DNA of 64,000 nt, from assembly GCF_020080835.1 (NCBI RefSeq), contig NC_058158.1:806001-870000 (forward strand), read 5' to 3'. The notes below the pieces were generated by a model, which was given only the letters and a program-made list of their open reading frames with translations, searched no databases and was not told the origin of the DNA. The stretch comes from Cotesia glomerata (Eukaryota > Arthropoda > Insecta > Hymenoptera > Braconidae). The position numbers and the translations under genes are program-made. Positions 11,781 to 25,116 of the stretch are shown here, piece after piece; within the stretch, counting starts at the first letter, position 1; each line of letters starts with the position of its first letter.

Positions 11781-12370
11781 TTTATTTATTAAAAAATCAA
11801 AAAAATGGTCGACTTTATAAAAATTAAGTTAGCTAACATCTAAAAATTTTTTTTATTGAAAAAAAATTTTATTATTAAAAAAAATGAAGTACAAATTTTA
11901 GTAAATATTTTTTTTCCAATTTAATTAATGAAAAAAAATTAAAAATGTCGGCTAACTTTTGTATTATTTTAAATGAAAATTAAATTAGCCGACATTTAAA
12001 ATTTTTTTTGATAAAAAAATTTGAAAAAAAAATTTTCTTTTTAGAAAAATTAAAAAACTAAGTGCAATTTAAAAAAAAATTTATTTGTAAAAAAATGAAG
12101 TACAATTTTTGATAAATATTTTTTTTTCCAATATAATAAATAAAAAAAAATTAAAAACGTCGGCTAACTTTTGTATTATGTCAAATAAAAATTTAATTAG
12201 CCATCTAAAATTTTTATAATTTTTTTTGGTAAAAAAATTAAAAAAAAAATTTTCATTTGTAGAAAAATTAAAAAACTATAAGAGCAATTTAAAAAAAAAA
12301 TTCTAGTTCTAATTTAATAAATTGCAAAAATGGATAACTTTATTATTATTTATGTCAACTTTTATTCTTA
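11781..12370. repeat. Foldback repeat, GCAGACATT family (variant)
   Basis: Diverged inverted units with AAATTAGCCGACATTTAAAA and its complement TAAAAATGTCGGCTAACTTT, separated by poly-A/poly-T tracts; two to three units. Confidence 0.5.
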
Positions 12371-12624
12371 TAATTATCCTTCAATTAAAATTAAAAACAT
12401 TCACAACCATGCTTAAAAAAAATTTTTCACAGTGCGCAAGCGATGATTTTTAAAATATATAATAATTATTATTAAAAAAAAATAAAATAACAAAAATTTG
12501 TGAGTAATGAGTACGTCGAATAATCTTCGGACACGTTCCAAATACATCAATTTCGTAAAGACGTATATAAATATCCATAAATATATAATATAATATAAAT
12601 ATAAATATTGATAAGGAAGGGAAG

Positions 12625-12810
12625 ATGCAGATATTTTCGATTATTTACCCATTGGCTGGAGTTACGAGTTTAGATCCTGAATTCTGGACAGCTGGTTCCT
12701 TCATTGTGGTCTTGACTTTTCTGTCCTCAATAACTTTACTCATAAGTGTTATTGTTCTTTTACCCTCGCAAATTATTAATTATTTCCTCGGCAAGACTTT
12801 ATTTCAATAA
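12625..12810 (+). CDS. Candidate 61-codon membrane micropeptide
   Basis: Plus-strand frame of 61 codons, antisense within the navigator intron. After a polar start (MQIFSIIYPLAGVTSLDPEF) comes a hydrophobic run (AGSFIVVLTFLSSITLLISV) and IVLLPSQIINYFLGKTLFQ, which would make one or two membrane spans. Its base composition is clearly less AT-biased than the flanks, GAAGGGAAG precedes the ATG, and a TATATAAATAT lies ~60 bp upstream. I do not recognise a family. It could be a real small transmembrane protein or the remains of an old exon; conservation is needed to decide. Confidence 0.3.
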   Translation: MQIFSIIYPLAGVTSLDPEFWTAGSFIVVLTFLSSITLLISVIVLLPSQIINYFLGKTLFQ

Positions 12811-13985
12811 TTAATAATAATATTAAGTCACTGCGGGCGCGAATGCATCACAAACAGTAAATTTATTTCACTCAAGTGTGTTCACTTTTAAGTCACCAAG
12901 TACGTATAATTTTCTCAGGCACGACTCTTTACTTACTGTTACTGTTTTTATCATTATTATTATTATTACTATTACTTAGTAAAACTCTAACTTATTGTCC
13001 TTTTGGTAAATAAATTTTTTTTTCCGCCCGCAGATTCAAATTAAATTTCCCCTTTTTTATTTTAAATATTCACAATAATTACTGGCTAATTATTTTTTAA
13101 TTATTTTTTACGTATATTAATTGAGGAACTAATTATTCTATTAAACGAGGTATTGGTTATATATTTTAATGGAAGATGTAATAATAATGAATATTAAAAA
13201 TATAAGAAACTACAACCCGTAGAAAATGATTTTAAAAATAATTATCTAAGACGATTAACGCTGTTAATAAATGGATTATTAGATTATTAAACGTTACTAT
13301 AACAACAACTTGATATGAAATTGGAAAAATATTGACTCTTATCTAATGTAAGTTTAAGTACCGACCGACTAATTTTTGCAGTAAAAATAATTTGTGCAAA
13401 CCCGGAAACTTTTACAAACTTCAATCGGTGAGAATTGGAAGAATAATTGTAATTAAAGAATAATTAAGTGTATAATTGGAATGGCACTGTATTGGGCGGA
13501 CAGAAGAGACTTGTCCTTCGAGCCCTCGCACGGCACTAGCACCTGGAGTATTAGTGGTTAGTCATCGAGGGAGGGCTGGTGAGTGTTTGCTAGTTAGGAT
13601 AAGTCAGTTGATAGTAGTCCCCACCCGTAGCCTCCTCATCCTCGATTTGCAATTGCTTCACTCGCTTAATAAGTGCACTAGAACACAAAACAACTACCTC
13701 TCAGTCACCCGATTATCATTCAATCATTTTTAGATTTGTTTTTTATGCTGAGGGGCTCTAGCATCTTACCCCATGACCACGACGAATTTTTACAAAACCC
13801 CAAGCTAAGTTTTATTTTATTTGGTGAGTTTTTTTAGATGAAGTTCATGCTGCGGTTTAATGACAATTGCGACATGCAAACATAAGCAGGATTTTTTTTT
13901 TGGTAATGGCAATTATTAATCAGGAATTTTAAGCGTATTTTAATTATTAATAGATGATTGAAAATTTTTGGTAGTTAAAATTAAA
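12811..13985. other. Intron with a GC-richer island
   Basis: Mostly AT-rich. 13380-13850 is a GC-richer unique island with an 85-codon plus frame (13476-13733) lacking any family resemblance. It might be an enhancer, a non-coding RNA or a decayed element. Confidence 0.3.
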
Positions 13986-15400
13986 TTATTAAAATTCTTT
14001 TTAATAAATTTTAATAAATATAACTTTCAGAATCTTTTGAAACGAATTTAATTGAAAAAATTTTGTTTGAATTTAATTTTCAAAATTTTTTAAAACGAAT
14101 TTAATTAAAAAAATGTTATTCTAATTTAATTAGAAAATATTTTTCAAATGAATCTAATTTTTACAAATTTATTTAAATTAAATTAAAACAAAAATTTTAA
14201 TAAATTTAATTTTCAAAATTTATTAAAACGAATTTAATTAAAACAATTGTGTTTTAATTTAATTAAAGAATATTTTTAAATGAATTTGATTCAAAATACT
14301 ATTTCAATGAATTTAATTTTAAAAAATTTATTTAAATTTAATTAAAACAAAAATTTTAATAAATTTAATTTTCAAAATTTTTTGAAACGATTTTAAATAA
14401 AAAAATTTTGTTTTAATTTAATTAAAGAAGATTCTTTAATGAATTTAGTTAAAAATATTTTTTAAATGAATTTAATTAAAAAAATGTCGTTTTAATTTAA
14501 TTAAAAAATATTTTTTAAATGAATTTAATTTTAAAAAATTTATTTAAATTTAATTGAAACAAAAATTTTAATAAATTTAATTTTCAAAATTTTTTAAAAC
14601 TAATTTAATTAAAAAAATGTTGTTTTAATTTAATTAAAGAATATTTTTTAAATAAATTCAATTAATAATACTTTATCAATGAATTTAATTTTAAAAAATT
14701 TATTTAAATTTAATTAAAACAAAAATTTTAATAAATTTAATTTCCAAAATTTTTTGAGATAAATTTAATTAAAAAAAAAAATTTTTTTTTAATTTAATTA
14801 AAGAATATTTTTTAAATGAATTTAATTTTAAAAAATTAATTTAGATTTAATTAAAACAAAACTTTTAATAAATTTAATTTTCAAAATTTTTTGAAACGAT
14901 TTTAAATAAAAAAATTTTGTTTTAATTTAATTAAAGAAGATTCTTTAATGAATTTAATTAAAAATATTTTTTAAATGAATTTAATTAAAAAAATGTCGTT
15001 TTAATTTAATTAAAAAATATTTTTTTAATGAATTTAATTTTAAAAAATTTATTTAAATTTAATTGAAACAAAAATTTTAATAAATTTAATTTTTAAAATT
15101 TTTTAAAACTAATTTAATTAAAAAAATGTTGTTTTAATTTAATTAAAGAATATTTTTTAAATAAATTCAATTAATAATACTCTATCAATGAATTTAATTT
15201 TAAAAAATTAATTTAAATGTAATTAAAACAAAAATTTTAATAAATTTAATTTTCAAAATATTTTGAAATTAATTTAATTGAAAAAATGTTGTTTTAATTT
15301 AATTAAAGAATATTTTTAAAATGAATTTAATTAAAAATACTTATTAAATAAGTTTAATTAAAAAATCTTTAATTTTTGACGGATAAAATAAATTAAAACA
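13986..15400. repeat. AT minisatellite with ~510-bp higher-order unit
   Basis: Built from GAATTTAATTTTAAAAAATT, TTAATTAAAACAAAAATTTT and AATTTAATTTTCAAAATTTT blocks. A block with CAAAATTTTTTGAAACGATT at ~14375 recurs at ~14885 with the same following sequence, giving a higher-order period near 510 bp on top of a shorter one. Confidence 0.7.
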
Positions 15401-16009
15401 AAAATTTTCAAGTATCTATTTAAATAATAATTAAAATTAATAAAAAAAAAATGAAACCAGCCATTTGACTTTAACAACTTGATACTCTAATTAGCGTAAT
15501 TGAACGCCGGTGTCTGAATAATTAAAACAATAGCTAAACGCGGGTGCAACTGGAGTAGCAAAAAATTTTCAAAGTTTTATAAAAAATTCAATTAAAACTG
15601 AAGTAAGTAAGTCTGGTAGGAGTTTTTTGTTTCAAGCACTTGGTATGCAATATCAACGAGATTTATATGAATGCCGACGAGGGAGTTGAATAAAGTGAAT
15701 AAAATGAATAAAGTGAATACCCATGAACTGGAGATCGATTGGTACAGTACTAACGCTATTATACTCGGAGGAAGCTGTTACACTAACTTCTTTAGCAAGC
15801 GAATGAACCGCGACGCCCCTTTATTATTACTCGCGATAAAACGACAAGAATAATAATAATAAATTAGTAACATATAGTAAAAAAAGCAGATAAAGATTGT
15901 ATTGAGTGGAGAGCCAGACTGCAATACCGCGATATCTCCGACTACGAGGTCTGACGGCGAGCTGAGCACTAAAGTCAGTCTAAGCGTGGTGTCTGAAAAT
16001 ATACCAGCA

Positions 16010-16091
<82 letters not shown>

Positions 16092-16692
16092 CAGACAAGA
16101 GTACAGGCGGTGGGTTCGATCGTACCGTTGGTCGTTGGTGTACGTTCGCGTCAACCACCGGCTGCGCAAACCGTTCAATAGCTTTTAGTAGTATTAGTAC
16201 TGCTGCAAGAAGGGAGAGCTAGAGTATTATTGTACCTGCATGTAAGTATATACCTATACTAACTATACAGCAATGTGTAATAGTAATTATCATTACAGGT
16301 AGTCAGCTACATAGTATGCTAGTACGCATCAGATTGTGGATTGTGGAGTAATATCCTTCCTCGTGCTCCATAACACTTTCTACAGGCTAAGGATCCATTT
16401 ACTATTTATTATTACTTTTATTTAAACACTTTTTTTTTATAGAGATTGTTTTTATTTATTTACTGTTTTATTGGGGATTAATGTGAGTCATACCGCGAAT
16501 GTGTCAATGAGACACGAGCCATTGGGTATATATCACTCAGTATGATTATTCTATTCAGCTGATGATTCAATACATCTTTGTTTATGTTCAGTTTTTTTTT
16601 AATTAATATTGATGATAAAAAAAAATTTTTTTAATTTATTATTCATTAAAATAATTCAAGCTTAAAATTTAAGTTAAAAAATAGCCTATTAA
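15401..16692. other. Intron with (TA)n microsatellite
   Basis: A (TA)n tract runs 16011-16090. The flanks (15450-16400) are GC-richer and unique, with short frames on both strands that share the TA tract and are not credible genes. No exon of the navigator chain is needed here. Confidence 0.45.
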
Positions 16693-17264
16693 TCTATATT
16701 AAGAGAATAAGAAAAATTTTGTTTCAAGGATAGCCATATGATAAAATCGATTTTTTTTAGTGAAATGCTCTATCTCTAGATACATAATTAAGAAATGGCG
16801 TTGTATCTTGTGAACTATAGACGTTTTTAAAGATATAAGCTCATTCCGATGTTACACTCATTGAGACCTTTCATTTGAGTACCCACATCAATTTTTTATA
16901 TATATATATATTAGGGTGTGCCAAAATGTAACTCCCGTGGAGAACCTTTTAAAATTAGAATTTTTAGTTCCGCTTTTAACAGGGGCTGCGTTTGGGCATT
17001 TCCTGATATATTTTGGTGTGAGACAATGTATTTGATTTTCATAGAATTTTTTAACAGAAGCTTAGTTTGGGTATTTCCGGTGAAAATTCAAAATTTGGCC
17101 GGAAGTGCCCAATTAAATCTCCTGTTAAAAATCCTATAAATAATCAAATGAATTCTCTCAACCCGAAATATCTCAGGAAATGCCCAAACACAGCTGCTGT
17201 TAAAAGTGGAACTCAAAATTCCAATTTTAAAAGGTTCTCCACGGAAGTTACATTTTGGCACACC

Positions 17265-17305
<41 letters not shown>

Positions 17306-17738
17306 ATTTGATGTGGGTATTCAAATGAAAGCTCTTGATGAGTGTAACATCGGGATGAGCTTATATCCTAAAAAATGTAAATAATTAAGAAATTACCTTG
17401 TATCTTATGAACTATTGACATTTTTAAAGATATAAACTCATCTCGATGTTACACTTATCGAGACCTTTTATTTAAGTACCCACATCAATTTTTCATATAT
17501 TTCATATATTTATATATATTAATATATGATATATGAAAAATATATCAAAAATGCATGTGGGTATTCAAATGAAAGCTCTTGATGAGTGTAACATCGGGAT
17601 GAGCTTATATCTTTAAAAACGTCAATAGTTAAAAAAGTACAGTGCAATTTAACAAAATTCATTATTTAATAAAACAAAATTTTATTTATTTATATTTCAC
17701 AAGTCACGGCAGTCACATAATGACTGTAAGGTTGCTAA
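16693..17738 (+). mobile_element. Helitron copy 4, full length, with nested MITE
   Basis: Best-preserved ends. A precedes TCTATATTAAGAGAATAAG at 16693. The 3' end has the hairpin GCAGTCA-CATAA-TGACTGT, then AAGGTTG, CTAA, and T follows. Two palindrome units remain; the TA-rich loop of the first is split by a 358-bp foldback MITE. Confidence 0.88.
16911..17268. mobile_element. Foldback MITE nested in Helitron copy 4
   Basis: TIRs begin TTAGGGTGTGCCAAAATGTA and end with the complement; complementarity extends tens of bases inward (GTGGAGAACCTTTTAAAATT). The flanks are TA repeats, so a TA target duplication, as in Tc1/mariner-type elements, is compatible but cannot be proved. The interior halves are partly complementary (GGGCATTTCCTGA / TCAGGAAATGCCC). 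Short frames through it are not genes. Confidence 0.85.
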
Positions 17739-18608
17739 TTTATGAATTAATTATAAAAATATTGATATTATTAAAAACTATTTATGTAAAAAATTGTTAT
17801 AAATAATTATAAAAAAAATGTTTATCTTGAATAAATTATACTATTGAAATTTAATTAAATTATAATCTTATAACTCGATAAGAAAAATTAAATAGAAATC
17901 AGAACTTGTTATTAATTGCTTATTAATTGAAAGTTTTGATATAAAATATAAATAACAAGTAGATATAAATTTTTTTATCGATTTTTACACAAATAATTTT
18001 ATGAAAATAAATGCTCAGCTTAGAAAGTTAAAGTAAAGTAATAATAAACTTGAATTATTTAAAGAAATTTAAAGAGCTGGTACTATTTTTAAGGATAATA
18101 ATAATAAAATACTAAAGAAGTATTTATTAACTGTACTGATGTAGAATGAGTGTAAAGCTTCTACTGGTATATAAGTTTCTTAGAAACTCAATGACAGAAT
18201 ATATAATAAATATGTAAAGTTTATTGAATTAGTCGATGACCTGGATCTACAGTCGGCTGCTTTTATTGAAGTCGGAACGAGCGGCTTAATAAGAATAACA
18301 AACGACACTTGTATCGAGGAAAATAATTCTGTAGTATAACGCAATAATAATAACAATCACGATTGTTATTATAACATATGCGGGATATTGACTAGAGGAC
18401 AACATAAAGCTAACATATAAGCTTATTTACAAATTTAAAAAAAGGCTAAGCGTTTAAATCATCTATGCTTATATTATGGTCCATGGCTTGTCCGAGTCAT
18501 TAATTTAATCAATTGTTTTTTTTTTATAAATTGCCAATTAATTTAAGAAAAAAAGTTTTGAAAAGTCATGGACCACAATTGCTTGGAGTAATTAAAAAAA
18601 ATACATAC
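17739..18608. other. Intron, nothing recognised
   Basis: AT-rich with a slightly GC-richer part at 18100-18500; no exon, repeat family or TIR identified. Confidence 0.45.
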
Positions 18609-18806
18609 CCAGATTCGGAGATTTGCTGGTTGATGTTGGTGTTGTTGCTGGGGACTAAGTTGTTGTTGGTCAAATTTGAGTTTGAAATTTGGGGATGAGT
18701 GCCCAGGAGTGATGACCACTCTCTCATCACTTCCTCGCCCTGGGCCTCGAGCTCCGAGAGGATTGTCGCGTCGTCCATTTCGTGGATCGCTGGACTTGAT
18801 TCAAAT
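18609..18806 (-). CDS. sick: Sickie/NAV2-like gene, internal exon
   Basis: Minus exon of 198 nt, entered and left in phase 2, acceptor AAAATCTTTAG, donor GTATGT. Encodes FESSPAIHEMDDATILSELE, AQGEEVMREWSSLLGTHPQI and an Asn-rich tail. The acidic IHEMDDATILSELEAQG block is a conserved navigator motif. The exon joins 19147 upstream (Arg at the junction) and 6779 downstream across an ~11.8-kb intron. Confidence 0.85.
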
Positions 18807-19146
18807 CTAAAGATTTTTTTTATTAAATTAGTGGTCAATATATATATATATTTTTTTTTTATTGATTATTTAAAAATTAATGTATTGATTTTTTATTAAA
18901 TTAAAATTAATAAAATAATTTAAAAAATTTTACTTATACTTTTTAAAATATTTAGGGCCATTTTTTCAATCCAGAATAAAATTTTATCCAAGAAATAAAT
19001 ACTATTGTTAGTAAATCTAAATCTATATACCTAAAATATATAGATATATTTTAGCGTTGAATAAAATTTTATCCTGGATTAAAAAACTGTTCGTTAAAAC
19101 TTTTAAAGATTTGATGATTTTAGATTTTTGATTAAAATTAAATTAC

Positions 19147-19312
19147 CTTCGATGAGGTTCATCAAAAGAACTAGTTTCACTACGTTCATAGTCCAGCATT
19201 AAATCATCAGAAGTTATTGATTCACAGGGTGACAGAGTGTCAACACTTCCAGTTCTGCTGATTCTTCGGCAATTTAGTGGACTGTTTTCAATGTGTTTTC
19301 CTTGTACTGAAT
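19147..19312 (-). CDS. sick: Sickie/NAV2-like gene, GSVDTLSP exon
   Basis: Minus exon of 166 nt, entered in phase 1 and left in phase 2, acceptor AAATTTTTCAG, donor GTAATT. Encodes NSVQGKHIENSPLNCRRISR, then TGSVDTLSPCESITSDDLML and DYERSETSSFDEPHR. The GSVDTLSPCES-SDDLMLDYE block is the most recognisable navigator signature in the window and anchors the gene assignment. Confidence 0.9.
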
Positions 19313-19446
19313 CTGAAAAATTTTTTAAATAAAATTTATTAATTAATTTTAGAGTTGTAAAATTTGAATGAAAGAATTATATATTAACTTATGAAAATTA
19401 ATTTTTAAATAAAAATTTTAATTTTTCATTGAAAAATTTATTCTAA

Positions 19447-20218
<772 letters not shown>

Positions 20219-20342
20219 TGATTTAATATACTAATTTTTAACTGAAAAATTAATTTTAATAATTTAATATAATAATTTTCTATAAAAAAATAAAATCCAA
20301 TTCTTTATTTGCATTCCAAATAAATTTCCATCAAAAACTTAC

Positions 20343-21040
20343 TCGTCTTATTAACAGGTTCCATCAAAGTATTGCTACTGTCGGTAACTTGTCGACTAGC
20401 TCTCCCAGAAAGATTTTCCTGCGGAACCCTGGTAGTATCATCAAAAGTCAATCCAGGCTGATCCGCAATTTCATCATCAAAGTACTCCCTGCCCTCAGAC
20501 AAACTAAGCGAATTAGAAGCATTAGTCGGTGTCCCCGGTGAATCATCCTCAACATTCCCGATCACCTTATCCGGAACCTTCTCCCTTTTAGAAGCTTGTC
20601 CATCCGACTGAGTGATACTCGCCGTAAGGCTGTCAACCAAACTGTCCACCGGAGAGGTTTCATCATCAATAAGAGTAGTCGAAGAGGCAGCAGCCGCCGC
20701 GAAAGCGGGATCTTCAATAGTGAGCATCACCGAGCGCAGAGAATTCTTTTGCACATTCAAGCCCGCAACTTGAGTAGCAGCCACAGCATTAACCCGCTGG
20801 CTGTTGAGACGCTGATTAGCACGACACTCGTCACTGGAGCTGAAGGAGTACTCATCAGCCATAGCCTCGCCGTGTCCGTACTCTGGGTCGTCTGAGCTAG
20901 GCGGACTGAAGTCGGATTTAATCGAGAGGACTTTCTCAGAGCGAGAGCGGTCTTTGAAGACCTTCTCTTCACCCAGTCCCTCGTCGTACCCTTCAGAGGA
21001 AGTTGTTGACATCGAGGTGATGGACTCTGTAGTGCAGTAC
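20343..21040 (-). CDS. sick: Sickie/NAV2-like gene, large Ser/Asp-rich exon
   Basis: Minus exon of 698 nt, entered in phase 2 and left in phase 1, acceptor AATATACAG, donor GTAAGT. About 232 codons, rich in Ser, Asp and Glu (SDFSPPSSDDPEYGHGE, DSLVDSLTASITQSDGQ, EDDSPGTPTNASNS), with a five-Ala run. It reads as a long disordered linker with many potential acidic-directed kinase sites, as is usual for the middle of navigator proteins. No catalytic domain is expected here. Confidence 0.85.
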
Positions 21041-22422
21041 CTGTATATTTTTAATAATTATTAAATTCTATTTTTTTTTTTTAAATTGATATATTTAATT
21101 ATTAAAATTTATTTTTCAATAAAAAATTATAATTAGCTTATTAAATTTAATTTTTTGAAAAAAACATTTTTAATAATCGTTGAATTTAATTTTTTAATGA
21201 AAAATATTTTTAATAATTATTAAATTCTATTTTTTTTAAATTGATATATTTAATTATTAAAATTTATTTTTCAATGAAAAATTATAATTAGCTTATTAAA
21301 TTTAATTTTTTGATAAAAACATTTTTAATAATTGTTGAATTTAATTTTTTAATGAAAAATATTTTTAATAATTATTAAATTCTATTTTTTTTCAATTGAT
21401 ATATTTAATTATTAAAATTTATTTTTCAATGAAAAATTATAATTAGCTTATTAAATTCAATTTTTTGATAAAAAACATTTTTAATAATTGTTGAATTTAA
21501 TTTTTTAATGAATAATATTTTTAATAATTATTAAACTCTATTTTTTTGATAAAAAATTAATATTTTCAATTATTAAAGTTAATTTATAAATGAACAATTA
21601 TAATTAATTTTTAAAATTCAATTTTTTGATAAAAAATATTTTTATTAATTGTTGATTTTAATTTTATTATGAAAAATATTTTTAATAACTATTAAATTTT
21701 ATTTTTTGACAGAAAATATTTTTAATTATTATTAAATTTAATTTTTTGACAGAAAATTAATAAATTAAATTATTTAAATTTATTTGTCGATAAAAAAACA
21801 TTTTTAATAATCGTTAAATTTAATTTTTAATGAAATATTTTTTTAATAATTTTTAAATTCTATTTTTGTTTTAAATTGATATATTTAATTATTAAAATTT
21901 ATTTTTCAACGAAAAATTATTAGCTTATTAAATTCAATTTTTTGATAAAAAACATTTTTAATAATTGTCGAATTTAATTTTTTAATGAAAAATATTTGTA
22001 ATAATTATTAAATTGTATTTTTTTTTTAAATTGATATATTTAATCACTAAAAATATTTTTCATTAAAAAATTAAATTCAACAATTATTAAAAATGTTTTT
22101 TATCAAAAAATTGAATTTAATTTTTTAATGAAAAATATTTTTAATAATTATTAAATTCAATTTTTTTGATGAAGAATTGATATATTTAATTATTAAAATT
22201 TATTTTTCAATGAAAAATATTTTTAATAATTATTAAATTCTATTTTTTTTTTTTTTAAATTGATATATTTAATTATTAAAATATATTTTTCAATGAAAAA
22301 TTATTAGCTTATGAAATTCAATTTTTTGATATAAAATATTTTTAATAACTTTTGAATTTAATTTTTTAATGAAAAATATTTATAATAATTATTAAATTCT
22401 ATTTTTTTTTTTAAATTGATAC
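21041..22422. repeat. Intron made almost wholly of a ~155-bp minisatellite
   Basis: Roughly nine units at a spacing near 155 bp, each with TTAATAATTATTAAATTCTA, AATTGATATATTTAATTATT, TCAATGAAAAATTATAATTA and CATTTTTAATAATTGTTGAA blocks. It leaves little more than splice sites at either end of the 1.38-kb intron. Confidence 0.8.
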
Positions 22423-23450
22423 CTGTTGTCCTTGTTGTTGGCTATCCTCTGGTGGAACTGGCTGGTCCGTTCTCTGACGAGCCCCGTGCTGAGGTTCACA
22501 CTAGCGAACGCCTTCGGTAAAGGAATCACCGAGATCTCGGTAACTGTGTTGTCATCATCGACGTCTCTCACATCAAAGCTCTTCCCATTAACGACCATCC
22601 TTAAATTCCTCGGCCTGACCTGGATCCTTCTAACAGAGGACGCTCCAGGGTTGACATCCAGCATGGACATCTCGTGATCTATAAGATACCCAGGCTGACA
22701 TCCACTCCCGATCCCAGAATCCTCAGTCCCAGACCCGGACTGCGAGCCCGCGGAGCTTTTAGAAGCTGTCGAGACCTTTCTGTTTTGATTAGCGACTGTC
22801 TTGGCGATCTTGGAGTTCGCGTCGGTCACTCTAACCGCGTACTGAGGCAACGGAAGGTGGCTGGTGTGCAGAGTGTACTTGCTAACCGGTTCTGGAATGT
22901 TATTAGCATTGGTACTGGTCACCCTGGGTATGCGGTTAGTCTCGGTCAAGTTGCTCGGGACTGAATTGTAAGCCGGAGGGTTATTTACTGGAGAGGGCCG
23001 AAGCTTTGGAGCAGGCTGGCTGGTTCTCGAACGCTCTTGATGTTGCTGTTGTTGATGTTGTTGTTGGTGGAGGGATTTTTCCTGGTTAAAGTGACCCGCG
23101 CTGTGGCTGGAGCAGTCCGCGACTTTGTCGGTGTACCTGCCGGGCTGAGGCTGCCGGAACCCGAACCGGTTCATCCTGACGTTGCCGACGATCTCTTTTT
23201 TCGGAGGCGCGAGGCGCGGTGTTGAGCGACCTGACGAGGCGCTCTGGACTCGCTGGTGGCGGTCATCCTCGTCCAGTCGTCTTCGCACCTGCTCCGGGCC
23301 CAGGGATTTGGAGCGCGGTGGAAGGTCTTCCTCGTAGCTTTTTATGGGCTGGTGGTGCCCGTCTCCGCGGGACCGGCGGCGGAAGCCGAAGGATATCGCG
23401 GTGCCTCGGGTTTGTGGCACGCCTCTCTTCGAAGCGACTTTGCTGTCGTC
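22423..23450 (-). CDS. sick: Sickie/NAV2-like gene, first common exon
   Basis: Minus exon of 1,028 nt, entered in phase 0 and left in phase 2, acceptor AAATATCTTTCAG, donor GTATCA. About 342 codons beginning DDSKVASKRGVPQTRGTAIS then FGFRRRSRGDG. The basic, Pro/Ser/Gln-rich sequence includes a His/Gln run (HQQQHQQQQHQE) and a TSHLP motif that could act as an EB1-type microtubule plus-end signal (inference). Navigators link microtubule plus ends and actin in growing axons. Both first exons upstream (33294, 25030) end in phase 0 and fit this acceptor. Confidence 0.88.
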
Positions 23451-23575
23451 CTGAAAGATATTTTAGTTTAGTATTGATTTTTTTTTTGGTGATAAATTTG
23501 GAGCTTTTAAATTAAGATTGTCTTGATATAGATAAGGGTAATTTAATTGATACTGAAAGTAACATAGTTTTGATT

Positions 23576-24358
23576 TTTTGAATAAATAAAATTTTGGTTT
23601 ATTTAATAAGGACTTTTGTTAAATTGCACTTTATTTTCTTAAATATTGATATTTTAAAAGATATAAGCTCATTCCGATGTTACTCTTATCAAGAGCTTTC
23701 ATTTGAGTACCCACATGCATTTTCATATATTTTTCATATATACATATATGTAATATATATAAATATGTAAAATATATGAAAAATTGATGTGGGTACTCAA
23801 ATGAAAGGTCTTGATGAGTGTAACATCGAGATGAGCTTATATCTTTAAAAATATCATTAGTTGACAAGATAGCAAAGTCAGTTCTTAATTATTCACATTT
23901 TTTAAGATATAAGCTTTTCTTGATGTTACACTAATCAAGAGCTTTCATTTGAGTACCCACATGCATTTTTACATATTTTTCATATATACATATATATAAT
24001 ATATAAAATATATGAAAAATTGATGTGGGTACTCAAATGAAAGGTCTTGATGAGTGTAACATCGAGATGAGCTTATATCTTTAAAAATATCATTAGTTGA
24101 CAAGATAGCAGGGTCAGTTCTTAATTATTCACATTTTTTAAGATATAAGCTCTTCTTGATGTTACACTAATCAAGAGCTTTCATTTGAGTACCTACATGC
24201 ATTTTGATATATTTTTTTTATATATACATATTTATAATATATATAAAATATATGAAAAATTGAGGTGGGTACTCAAATGAAAGCTCTTGATGAGTGTAAC
24301 ATCGGGATGAGCTTATATCTTTAAAAATGTGAATAGTTCACAAGATGTAAGGTAATTT
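23576..24358 (-). mobile_element. Helitron copy 6, three palindromes, both ends lost
   Basis: Minus-oriented. Starts in the inner 3' block (AATAAATAAAATTTTGGTTT) without the hairpin, has three palindrome units, and stops at TTCACAAGATGTAAGGTAAT. Its first unit gives an open frame of about 78 codons that recurs in other copies because the palindrome is the same; it is not a gene. Confidence 0.85.
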
Positions 24359-25029
24359 GTTGAGTAAATAAATTATTATTGAAAAAAATTTCAGAAAATT
24401 TAACTTTTTAAAATTATTATTTTTGAAATAAATTATTATAACAAAATTTCACTCTTAAAAATAATTTTTCTAGTCCTAATTTACCTTTTAAATAAAACCA
24501 AAAAAATGTTATTTACTTATAAAAACATCATTAATTAAAGAAAAGGAATTCCGACCCACCCAAGTCCGTCAGACCACCACTCTAATTAACTTCACTCCCA
24601 ATAAAATTCCCTAAAACACAGAAAATTAAACAAGACGAACAAACTAAAACGGAGCAACGAATGGAGCTCGAAAATGAGGAACGAGAGTGAAACAATTTTT
24701 GTATAAACCCAAAGTGTCTTGAGTCTAGAAGCGAATTCTATTTCGAGTGCGGGTCCCATGCCAGTTACAAGCTCCACATGACAGTATAGTCTGTCAGCAC
24801 ACTCTAAAAACATATTACGACTAGTAAGTCCGAGTTGTGACTCACGATAATAATATTATTAACATCGGCCTATTAAACGTACTAATAAGTAATAAGTTCC
24901 GTGTTTATTCAACTAAACCGACCACTCTATGAATGACATAAGCCATAAAAATAATAAATACTAAATAAAAATTGCATAATTATAAATACAGACTGTCACC
25001 GGTAGTAAATAATATTAAATAATCCTTAC
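24359..25029. other. Intron, nothing recognised
   Basis: AT-rich near 24360-24540, then mixed unique sequence to the donor of first exon 2; a 73-codon minus frame (24592-24813) has no support. Confidence 0.4.
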
Positions 25030-25116
25030 CGAAGTGAAATAGAAATTGGTGGCGCAATCTTTATCGTTCTCCATATCATTGTCCTCTTTATAGCGGAATC
25101 CATGTCGATAATCCAT
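25030..25116 (-). CDS. sick: Sickie/NAV2-like gene, alternative first exon 2
   Basis: ATG at 25116 opens 29 codons (MDYRHGFRYKEDNDMENDKD then CATNFYFTS) ending at a GTAAGG donor in phase 0, which fits the common acceptor at 23450. The leader is acidic and hydrophilic, unlike the acylation-type leader of first exon 1, so promoter choice would change where the protein starts and perhaps where it sits in the cell. A CpG-rich block lies just upstream. Confidence 0.7.

Noticed and set aside
15778..16222. Frames of 106 and 126 codons on opposite strands
   Set aside because: Both cross the (TA)n tract, giving poly-Ile/Tyr; composition is microsatellite-driven.
20596..23515. Several plus-strand frames of 60-100 codons
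   Set aside because: They are antisense shadows of the navigator exons at 20343-21040 and 22423-23450.
23631..23867. Open frame of 78 codons (MSTNDIFKDISSSR...) and similar frames at 44047 and 57614
   Set aside because: They recur because the Helitron palindrome recurs; the frame runs through both arms and the TA loop, varies between copies and has no start or splice context.
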